A stretch of 12,246 bases of DNA from JAGPKI01 sp052034135. GTDB lineage: Bacteria > Caldisericota > Caldisericia > UBA6126 > JAGPKI01. The notes under the pieces are model-generated. The model was not told the origin of the DNA and did not search any database. It saw only the letters and a list, made by a program, of their open reading frames with translations. The position numbers and the translations under genes are program-made. The DNA lies in the NCBI GenBank assembly GCA_052034135.1, contig JBPOJC010000060.1, positions 1-12,246 of the forward strand, written 5' to 3'. Shown piece by piece: positions 6,737 through 12,246 of this stretch. Numbering within the stretch: position 1 is the first letter of the stretch; the number at the start of each line of letters is the position of its first letter.

Positions 6737-7213
6737 ATGTATGAGAATTTAGAAAAAGTAAGTAAAATTTTGAGAGAGAAGAAACTTACATTGGGTGTTG
6801 CTGAATCCTGCACAGGGGGATTATTGTCTGCTGCATTAACTGAGCTTCCTAAAAGTTCTGAATTCTTTAGAGAAGGATTAGTAACATACAGTATTGATAG
6901 CAAGAATTTAAGGCTCGGGATAAGCAAAGAAGCAATTGCTAAATATGGCGTAATATCCGAATATGTTGCAAAAGCAATGGCTGAACAGGTGAGGAAATAC
7001 CTTGATAATGATATCGGCATAGGAATAACTGGTAATGCAGGACCTACTGTTAATCAAGTAGGCACACCTGTTGGTCTTGTTCATATAGGAATATCAACTA
7101 AATTTTTTACTGAGTGCCACTCGTATAATTTTAAAGGTAACCGTATAGAAATAAGAAATAAGGCTGTTGTGGAAGCAATAAATATACTTTTAGAATCTTT
7201 GCAGAGGCTTTAA
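6737..7213 (+). CDS. pncC: stand-alone CinA C-terminal domain, nicotinamide-nucleotide amidase
   Basis: PncC-type enzymes deamidate nicotinamide mononucleotide to nicotinate mononucleotide in NAD recycling. The 158 residues cover only the CinA C-terminal domain: GVAESCTGGLLSAALT at 20-35 (the active-site SCTGG loop, Ser24), LVTYSIDSKNLRLGI at 48-62 (with a conserved Lys56), GITGNAGP at 96-103 and the closing NFKGNRIEIRNKAV. The N-terminal molybdopterin-binding-like domain of full CinA (~410 residues) is absent, and the 3-nt gap to rimO leaves no room for it. GITGNAGP departs from the usual GITGIAGPxGG, and the Gly-rich loop after it reads TVNQVGTPVG. No clear Shine-Dalgarno is seen, suggesting translational coupling to rimO. 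The old competence-linked name cinA is a family label; biochemical function is inferred from PncC homologues. Confidence 0.88.
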   Translation: MYENLEKVSKILREKKLTLGVAESCTGGLLSAALTELPKSSEFFREGLVTYSIDSKNLRLGISKEAIAKYGVISEYVAKAMAEQVRKYLDNDIGIGITGNAGPTVNQVGTPVGLVHIGISTKFFTECHSYNFKGNRIEIRNKAVVEAINILLESLQRL

Positions 7214-7217
7214 AGAT

Positions 7218-7757
7218 ATGAGATTATTTCTTGCTGTACCATTAAGTAAAAGGGCAAAAGATTTAATTGTAGATTCATATAAAGAAAATATTGGAAGAAT
7301 AAATGCAAAGTGGGTTGCAAAAGAGAACTTCCATATAACATTAAAATTTTTAGGAAATGTAGAAAAAGATAGGATTGAAGAAATAGAAAAAGAGATGAAT
7401 GACATTAAGGATAAACATGAAGGTTGTAAATTTACAATTACTAATTTGGGAGCTTTTCCATCATTAAAGCTTATAAGGGTTCTTTTTTATAATATAGTAC
7501 CACCAGAACCATTTATTGATTTATCTAAAGATATAGATTTATCATTAGAGAAAATTAATTTTAAGCGCGAAGAAGATTTCTCTCCTCATATAACTATCGC
7601 AAGATTTAAGAATCCCCAAAGAAATTTAGATTTGGATTTTAGTAAAGGTATCAATTTTACTGAAACAGCCGATAGATTTAATTTAATGGAATCGGTACTT
7701 AATCCATCAGGTCCAATTTATTCAGTAGTTAGAGAGTTTAAATTGAAAGGAGTTTAA
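7218..7757 (+). CDS. thpR: RNA 2',3'-cyclic phosphodiesterase (2H phosphoesterase, LigT/ThpR family)
   Basis: The family hydrolyses RNA 2',3'-cyclic phosphate ends to 2'-phosphates and can ligate tRNA halves through 2'-5' bonds in vitro; the physiological substrate is unclear. The two signature HxTx motifs are intact: HITLKFLG at 39-46 and HITIARF at 124-130, in a 179-residue protein of standard size. The N-terminus MRLFLAVPLS and KWVAKENFHIT match the family opening. AGAGG at 7203-7207 lies 10 nt before the ATG, supporting this start. It sits 4 nt after pncC and 8 nt before recA; a cinA-ligT-recA arrangement is known in Deinococcus, so the linkage is recurrent across distant phyla. Identification is strong, the cellular role inferred. 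Confidence 0.93.
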   Translation: MRLFLAVPLSKRAKDLIVDSYKENIGRINAKWVAKENFHITLKFLGNVEKDRIEEIEKEMNDIKDKHEGCKFTITNLGAFPSLKLIRVLFYNIVPPEPFIDLSKDIDLSLEKINFKREEDFSPHITIARFKNPQRNLDLDFSKGINFTETADRFNLMESVLNPSGPIYSVVREFKLKGV

Positions 7758-7765
7758 GAAACAAA

Positions 7766-8785
7766 ATGGACGAAAAAGAAAAAGCTCTTGAATCTGCGAT
7801 GCTGCAGGTAACAAGAGAGTTTGGCAAGGGTTCAGTTATGAAACTTGGAGAATCTTACACTCGATTGGAAGAAGATATATTGCCCTCTGGTATTCTTTCC
7901 TTAGATGTTGCTCTTGGAATAGGAGGTTTTCCACGTGGAAGAATCATAGAAATTTATGGTTCTGAAGGGTCTGGTAAAAGCACGATTGCTCTACATACAA
8001 TTTCAGAGATTCAGAAAAAAGGAGGAAAAGCTGTTTATATCGACGCAGAACATGCTTTAGATCCATCGTATGTTGCAACTATTGGAGTAGATTTAACTAA
8101 TTTGGTTATATCACAACCTGATTATGGTGAGCAAGCGTTAGAAATTGCTGAAATTCTTATTAGAAGCGGAGCAATAGATTTAGTAGTAATTGATTCTGTT
8201 GCTGCTTTGGTGCCTAAAGCAGAATTAGATGGCAATATGGGTGATGCACAGATGGGTCTTCAGGCAAGATTAATGTCCCAGGCATTAAGAAAACTTACTG
8301 CAGTATTAAATAAATCAGGATGCTCTGCGATTTTTATAAATCAACTTAGAGAAAAAATTGGTATAATGTTTGGTAACCCAGAGACAACCACAGGAGGAAG
8401 AGCGTTAAAGTTTTATTCTTCTGTTAGGGTAGAAGTCAGACGTGGAGAGCTTTTAAAGAGCGGCGAAGAAACTATTGGTCAAGAAATAAGAGCAAAGGTT
8501 GTGAAAAATAAAGTTGCTCCACCATATAAATCTGCAGTTTTCGATCTCATCTACGGTAAAGGAGTTTCCCATGTTAGTTCAGTTGTGGCTTTAGCACTTG
8601 ATAAAAACATTATTAACAAAAGTGGTTCATGGTATTCATATGGAGATAGTAAAATTGGACAGGGCGCAGATAACGTTAAGAAATTTCTTGAAGAGAATCC
8701 AAGTTTACTTAAAGAGATAGAAAACAAAGTCCGACAGAGTTTTAACCTTATTGTGCCTGAAAACAATGAAAAAAATAAAAAGTGA
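7766..8785 (+). CDS. recA: RecA recombinase
   Basis: RecA polymerises on single-stranded DNA, drives strand exchange in recombinational repair and stimulates LexA self-cleavage. The 339-residue protein has the N-terminal polymerisation helix, a P-loop at 65-73 (GSEGSGKST), catalytic Glu95 in DAEHALDP, Walker B LVVIDSVAAL at 139-148, loop L1 around ELDGNMGD (153-160), the conserved GLQARLMSQALRKL stretch, Gln193 in INQLR, and loop L2 GNPETTTGGRALKFYSSVR (203-221). The P-loop differs from the near-universal GPESSGKTT. The C-terminal tail is short, ending in a Glu/Asn/Lys segment. AAAGGAG at 7746-7752 lies 13 nt upstream of the ATG. No LexA-type operator can be placed because the gene has no upstream gap of its own; it is transcribed within the rodZ-recX run. 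recX overlaps its end. Confidence 0.98.
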   Translation: MDEKEKALESAMLQVTREFGKGSVMKLGESYTRLEEDILPSGILSLDVALGIGGFPRGRIIEIYGSEGSGKSTIALHTISEIQKKGGKAVYIDAEHALDPSYVATIGVDLTNLVISQPDYGEQALEIAEILIRSGAIDLVVIDSVAALVPKAELDGNMGDAQMGLQARLMSQALRKLTAVLNKSGCSAIFINQLREKIGIMFGNPETTTGGRALKFYSSVRVEVRRGELLKSGEETIGQEIRAKVVKNKVAPPYKSAVFDLIYGKGVSHVSSVVALALDKNIINKSGSWYSYGDSKIGQGADNVKKFLEENPSLLKEIENKVRQSFNLIVPENNEKNKK

Positions 8786-9188
8786 TGCATTTAAAACTGC
8801 ACTAAATCTCCTTAATAGAAGACCTTATTTTAGCTTTGAACTCTCAAAGAAACTTTTAGATAAAGGCTTTGAGCAGAGCGAAGTCAAGGAGACTATAGAT
8901 AGGCTTACCAAGTCTCTGCTTATATCTGACGAGGAAAGATTTAAAGAATTAATTGCTTATTACCAAAATGTAAAAAAATTTGGGATTAATAGAATTAAGT
9001 ATGAGCTTATTAAAAGAGGAGCTCCAAAGGAGTATATTGAAGATATGCTCGAAAAGTATTACTCAAAAGAAGCTCATAATCAAATTCAGAGTGAACTTAT
9101 TGAGAAAAAGAAAGGAGAATTAATAAATGAAGAATACTATAAAGCAAAACAAAAAATATATACATATCTTAAAAGAAGAGGATTTTAA
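8766..9188 (+). CDS. recX: RecX, regulator of RecA
   Basis: RecX binds within the RecA filament groove and limits filament extension and ATPase activity. From the ATG at 8766 the protein has 140 residues, slightly short for the family (about 150-165), and consists of three-helix repeats: the first includes AFKTALNLLNRRPYFSFEL and the middle one GINRIKYELIKRGAPKEYI. The end KIYTYLKRRGF is the typical RecX C-terminus. A TTG at 8751 would add five residues (CLKT) and is less likely. Neither start has a Shine-Dalgarno, and the 20-nt overlap with recA suggests coupled translation, which would tie RecX levels to RecA. The TAA stop forms the loop of the terminator that closes the operon. The sequence is divergent, so identification leans on the recA context as well as the motifs. 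Confidence 0.9.
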   Translation: MKKIKSDAFKTALNLLNRRPYFSFELSKKLLDKGFEQSEVKETIDRLTKSLLISDEERFKELIAYYQNVKKFGINRIKYELIKRGAPKEYIEDMLEKYYSKEAHNQIQSELIEKKKGELINEEYYKAKQKIYTYLKRRGF

Positions 9189-9200
9189 AAATCCTTTTTT
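9176..9200 (+). terminator. intrinsic terminator overlapping the recX stop codon
   Basis: AGGATTT (9179-9185) pairs with AAATCCT (9189-9195), extendable outward by a G-U and A-T pairs, closing a 3-nt loop TAA that is the recX stop codon (9186-9188). Six T residues at 9195-9200 follow at once. The stem is short with two G-C pairs but the T-run is well placed. It separates the recA operon from rny. Confidence 0.6.
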
Positions 9201-9204
9201 GTTC

Positions 9205-9219
9205 GTTTAACTATTAAAC
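9205..9219. repeat. perfect 6-3-6 palindrome ahead of rny
   Basis: GTTTAA (9205-9210), CTA, TTAAAC (9214-9219) form a perfect dyad between the recX terminator and the rny ribosome binding site. It may be an operator or a chance event in AT-rich DNA. I could not place a convincing -35/-10 pair in this 64-bp gap; TAATAT at 9227-9232 is the only weak -10 candidate. Confidence 0.3.
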
Positions 9220-9252
9220 TACAGATTAATATTGAACAATAGGGGGTTTATA

Positions 9253-10782
9253 ATGAATATAGTTATTTCAATAGTAATGCTAATAGTAGGTATTTTAGCC
9301 GGATATTTTATAAGAATTTATATAAATGAAGGCGGGATAAGGTCTTCAAGAGAGAAAGCTAACAAAATAATTGAGGAAGCAAGAGAAATTGCCGAAAGAG
9401 AGAAAAAAGAAATACTTCTTCAAGCCAAAGATGAAGCAATAAAGATTAAAACCGAGAATGAATTGGAGTATAGAGATAAACAGTCGAGGTTACAGAAATT
9501 AGAAAAAAGAGTAGCTTTTAAAGAAGAAGAACTCGACAGAAAGAATGAACAGTTAGAAAAAAGACAGAAAAATATTTCAATAAAGGAAAATGAATTAAAT
9601 AGACTCCGTGATACTCTTACAAGACAAATTGCTGAGCAAAGATTAGAGCTGCAAAGAGTTGCAAACTTAACAGAAGCTCAAGCAAAAGAAATTCTTCTAA
9701 ATAAAGTTGAATCAGAAATTCAATACGAAATCGCAGGTAAAATAAAAAACTTAGAGGAACAATTTAAATTAGAGGCAGACAGAAAAGCAAGAGAAATAAT
9801 AACTTCTGCCATTCAAAGGGTTGCCGCAGAACAAACTCAAGAAGTTACTATATCTGTTGTTCCTCTTCCTAATGATGACATTAAAGGAAAAATAATTGGT
9901 AGAGAGGGTAGAAATATAAGAATTTTTGAAAGCTTAACAGGGGTTGATCTATTAATTGATGATACTCCAGAAGTTGTAACAATATCATCATATGATCCAA
10001 TAAGACGTGAAGTTGGTAGAATTGCTCTTGAAAAATTAATTCTTGATGGTCGTATTCACCCAGCAAGGATCGAAGAGTTAGTTGAGCAAGCTAAAAATGA
10101 AATAGAGCAAACAATAGTGACAGAAGGTGAAAATACTATTCTCGAATTAGGAATTACCAATATTCATCCTGAACTTATAAAGCTTTTAGGGAAACTTAAA
10201 TATAGAACAAGTTATTCGCAAAATATATTAGCTCATTCTAAAGAAGTTGCAGTTATTGCAGGTATAATGGCTTCTGAATTAGGTGAGAATCCAGTAAAAG
10301 CCAAAAGAGCGGGACTTCTTCATGATATCGGAAAAGCAATTGATCGGGAAACAGACGGTTCTCACTCACAATTGGGAGCTGAAATACTTTCGAAATATGG
10401 TGAAGCAGAAGAGGTTATAAATGCAGCTGAGTCACATCATGGAGATGTTCCAGCTACCTCCATTATCTCATCTATTGTGCAAGCAGCTGATGCAATTTCT
10501 GCTTCAAGACCAGGAGCTCGAAAAGAAGAAGTCGAAGCCTATATGAAAAGAATAGAGTCGTTAGAGAAAATATGCAATGAATTTAAAGGTGTCGAGAAAG
10601 CCTTTGCAGTTCAAGCAGGAAGAGAAATTAGAATAATAGTAAAATCAACAGAGGTAGATGATGTAATGCTTGCAAAATTATCATATGACATAGCTCATAG
10701 AATTGAAAATGAAATAGAATATCCTGGGCAGGTTAAAGTGGTTGTAATAAGGGAAACGAGATCTGTTGCTTATGCAAAATGA
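9253..10782 (+). CDS. rny: ribonuclease Y, membrane-anchored endoribonuclease
   Basis: RNase Y initiates bulk mRNA decay in many Firmicutes and other bacteria lacking RNase E, acting at the membrane. From the ATG at 9253 the protein has 509 residues (family about 510-520). Order: N-terminal membrane helix (about 3-22, NIVISIVMLIVGILAGYFI); long charged coiled coil (about 30-190); KH RNA-binding domain with its GxxG loop GREG at 216-219; HD phosphohydrolase domain with the HD pair at 357-358 in GLLHDIGKA, preceded by ILAHSKEVA and followed by ESHHGD. A TTG at 9232 would add seven residues, but AGGGGG at 9241-9246 placed 6 nt before the ATG favours the shorter form. It starts a new transcription unit after the recX terminator, and ymdB overlaps its last 11 nt. 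The recA-rny-ymdB neighbourhood also occurs in Bacillus. Confidence 0.97.
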   Translation: MNIVISIVMLIVGILAGYFIRIYINEGGIRSSREKANKIIEEAREIAEREKKEILLQAKDEAIKIKTENELEYRDKQSRLQKLEKRVAFKEEELDRKNEQLEKRQKNISIKENELNRLRDTLTRQIAEQRLELQRVANLTEAQAKEILLNKVESEIQYEIAGKIKNLEEQFKLEADRKAREIITSAIQRVAAEQTQEVTISVVPLPNDDIKGKIIGREGRNIRIFESLTGVDLLIDDTPEVVTISSYDPIRREVGRIALEKLILDGRIHPARIEELVEQAKNEIEQTIVTEGENTILELGITNIHPELIKLLGKLKYRTSYSQNILAHSKEVAVIAGIMASELGENPVKAKRAGLLHDIGKAIDRETDGSHSQLGAEILSKYGEAEEVINAAESHHGDVPATSIISSIVQAADAISASRPGARKEEVEAYMKRIESLEKICNEFKGVEKAFAVQAGREIRIIVKSTEVDDVMLAKLSYDIAHRIENEIEYPGQVKVVVIRETRSVAYAK

Positions 10783-11572
10783 TATTATAACTGTGCTATT
10801 TATTGGCGATATATTTGGTAGGCCTGGAAGAGAAGTTGTTAAAGAATTTTTAATTTCAAATAGAGAAAAATTTGATGTAGTTATTGCTAATTGCGAGAAT
10901 GCATCAAGCGGTAAAGGACTAACCCCTAATAACTTAGAGGAATTACTTTCTTGTGGAATAGATGTATTGACATCAGGAAACCATATTTGGAATAAGAAAG
11001 AAATAATACCATATTTAAATAAAGATTATCCACTCTTGAGGCCTTTGAATTATCCAAAGGAAGCTCCTGGGAAAGGAAGCATTGTATTCACAACTAAAGA
11101 AAATGTAAAAATTGGTCTGGTTAATCTTCAGGGTAGAGTATTTATGCAAGCAATAGATTGTCCTTTTAGGGTTGGTTATGAAGAAATATTAAAACTAAAG
11201 CAAATGACAAATATTATCATTGTTGATTTTCATGCTGAAGCTACTTCAGAAAAAACTGCTCTTGGTTATTATTTAGATGGTTTAATAACTGCACTTATAG
11301 GAACCCATACCCATGTTCAAACGAACGATGCAAAGATTCTTCCTAAAGGCACCGCTTACATTACAGATGCTGGAATGAGCGGACCTTACGAATCAATCAT
11401 AGGGGTGGAAGTAGATACAATAATTAGTACTTACCTTGTAGGTGTTCCAAAACGATTTGATGTTGCCAAAAGTGACTTATCTCAATTAGACTATGTGATA
11501 ATTGAAATTGATGTAAAGAGCGGTAAGGCTTTATCTATAACAAAAAAGCATGAATTATTCAAGCGAAAGTAA
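10772..11572 (+). CDS. ymdB: YmdB-type metallophosphoesterase (cyclic nucleotide phosphodiesterase family, TIGR00282)
   Basis: In Bacillus, YmdB is a dinuclear-metal phosphodiesterase active on 2',3'-cAMP that affects biofilm versus motility decisions. From the ATG at 10772 the protein has 266 residues, the usual size. Metal-binding motifs appear in order: GDIFGRPGR at 12-20 (Asp13), NCENASSGKG at 40-49 (Glu42), SGNHIWNK at 68-75 (Asn70, His71), DFHAEATSEK at 152-161 (His154) and GTHTHVQTNDAKILP at 177-191 (His179, His181). The tail motif TDAGMSGP is also present. A TTG at 10766 would add two residues. There is no strong Shine-Dalgarno, and the 11-nt overlap with rny suggests coupling. miaB overlaps its last 23 nt. 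The spoVS, tdh and kbl genes found after ymdB in B. subtilis are absent here. Family is certain; substrate is inferred. Confidence 0.95.
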   Translation: MQNDIITVLFIGDIFGRPGREVVKEFLISNREKFDVVIANCENASSGKGLTPNNLEELLSCGIDVLTSGNHIWNKKEIIPYLNKDYPLLRPLNYPKEAPGKGSIVFTTKENVKIGLVNLQGRVFMQAIDCPFRVGYEEILKLKQMTNIIIVDFHAEATSEKTALGYYLDGLITALIGTHTHVQTNDAKILPKGTAYITDAGMSGPYESIIGVEVDTIISTYLVGVPKRFDVAKSDLSQLDYVIIEIDVKSGKALSITKKHELFKRK

Positions 11573-12246
11573 GTATTTTGCCATTAAAACTTTTGGTTGC
11601 CAGATGAATTTTTATGATTCGTCTTTATATGAGGATTATCTTTTAGAAAATGGTTTTAAAAAAGCAGAAAATATAGAAGATGCTTCTATATTGCTTGTCA
11701 ATACATGTGCAGTGAGAGAGAAATCTGTTTCTAAAGCACTCAGCTTTTTAGGGCAAATTAAAAAATTGAATTCACGGAAAAAGAAAATAATAATTTGCCT
11801 TTTGGGTTGTATGAGCCCTGTATATGCTGATAGCTTAAAGCGTGATGGTTTAATTGATGTTGCAATTGGTCCATTAAATAGTAATTCTGTCTCTTTTGAA
11901 TTTAAAAGATTTATCAGTCAGTTTGATGTATTTGGTGACAAAAGCAATTATCCAAAAGAAAATATTATTTCAAGGTTCGTAACTGTTATTTATGGGTGCA
12001 ATTATTTTTGTAGTTATTGCATTGTGCCCTATGTAAGAGGTAGAGAAAGAAGTGTTCCTTTTGATGAGGTTATTGACAAAATTAAGTCTTATTCGGATAG
12101 CGGAACCCGAGAAATTACCCTTTTAGGTCAAAATGTCGATCATTATGGATATGACCTGCCAGGCTCAATTAATTTTTCTAAGCTTTTAAATGAAGTGGCA
12201 AAAATTGACAACATTAAGAAAATAGATTTTATTACATCTCATCCAA
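11550..12246 (+). CDS. miaB: tRNA-2-methylthio-N6-dimethylallyladenosine synthase (partial, runs off the right edge)
   Basis: MiaB methylthiolates i6A37 of tRNAs that read codons starting with U, using two [4Fe-4S] clusters and S-adenosylmethionine. The first 232 codons are present without a stop. MTTase-domain cysteines are C17 (TFGCQMN), C53 (NTCAVREK) and C87 (LLGCMSP); the radical SAM cysteines are C150, C154 and C157 in YGCNYFCSYCIVPYVRGRER. LLGQNVDHYG at 191-200 is a MiaB signature, and TFGCQMN with NTCAVREKS separates it from RimO (SLGCPKN). The ATG at 11550 starts 23 nt before the ymdB stop, and no good Shine-Dalgarno precedes it, pointing to coupled translation. The C-terminal part of the radical SAM domain and the TRAM domain lie beyond the window. 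In many bacteria mutS follows miaB. Confidence 0.96.
   Translation, partial: MNYSSESKYFAIKTFGCQMNFYDSSLYEDYLLENGFKKAENIEDASILLVNTCAVREKSVSKALSFLGQIKKLNSRKKKIIICLLGCMSPVYADSLKRDGLIDVAIGPLNSNSVSFEFKRFISQFDVFGDKSNYPKENIISRFVTVIYGCNYFCSYCIVPYVRGRERSVPFDEVIDKIKSYSDSGTREITLLGQNVDHYGYDLPGSINFSKLLNEVAKIDNIKKIDFITSHP

Noticed and set aside
8359..8367. TGGTATAAT, a perfect extended -10 inside recA
   Set aside because: It encodes the conserved IGIMFG of RecA, so codon constraint explains it, and no -35 lies 17 bp upstream. An internal promoter for recX cannot be excluded but is not supported.
8751..8765. Upstream TTG start for recX
   Set aside because: It would add only five residues, lacks a Shine-Dalgarno, and the ATG at 8766 gives a typical RecX N-terminus.
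1..12246. Undescribed defence, mobile or CRISPR system
   Set aside because: All coding space is taken by recognisable core genes on one strand; the largest gap is 158 bp, and no direct-repeat array, transposase, integrase or toxin-antitoxin pair is visible.

Overview
The window is an AT-rich bacterial chromosome segment in which every gene reads left to right and genes are packed almost end to end. It holds twelve genes: ten complete internal ones, and two cut by the window edges. I see no tRNA, rRNA, transposase, prophage gene or CRISPR array. The gene order (tig-clpP-lon, then rodZ-rimO-pncC-thpR-recA-recX-rny-ymdB-miaB) resembles conserved housekeeping clusters of Firmicutes/Clostridia and some deep-branching thermophilic lineages. 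Rny and YmdB beside recA, and a copper-amine-oxidase-like wall/surface domain at the left edge, fit that picture. The Lys/Glu/Ile-rich proteins and short intergenic gaps would suit a thermophile such as Caldisericota or a thermophilic clostridium. I cannot fix the phylum from the sequence alone, so this placement is inference.

Region 1 (1-285): the 3' end of a gene with a copper amine oxidase N-terminal-like domain, then a 158-bp gap. The gap has a long dyad, a second perfect 7-1-7 palindrome and an extended -10 promoter for the next operon. Region 2 (286-4524): a protein quality-control operon of trigger factor (TTG start, strong Shine-Dalgarno), ClpP peptidase and Lon protease. The usual clpX between clpP and lon is absent. 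Region 3 (4525-9200): a short gap with an extended -10 promoter that would give rodZ an almost leaderless mRNA, then rodZ, rimO, a stand-alone CinA C-terminal domain (pncC), thpR, recA and recX. These genes overlap or lie a few bases apart, and the run ends at a compact intrinsic terminator that overlaps the recX stop codon. Region 4 (9201-12246): rny (RNase Y), ymdB and the 5' part of miaB, again overlapping.

Functionally the window combines protein folding and degradation (tig, clpP, lon), shape control (rodZ), two methylthiotransferases acting on ribosomal protein S12 and on tRNA (rimO, miaB), RNA turnover and cyclic-phosphate chemistry (thpR, rny, ymdB), NAD salvage (pncC), and recombination with its regulator (recA, recX). 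This is mostly ordinary core-genome territory. I did not find an undescribed defence or mobile system. The observations most worth a second look are regulatory (repeated CTTATC/G half-sites upstream of tig, the leaderless-type rodZ promoter) and gene-content oddities (missing clpX and pgsA, an atypical RecA P-loop).
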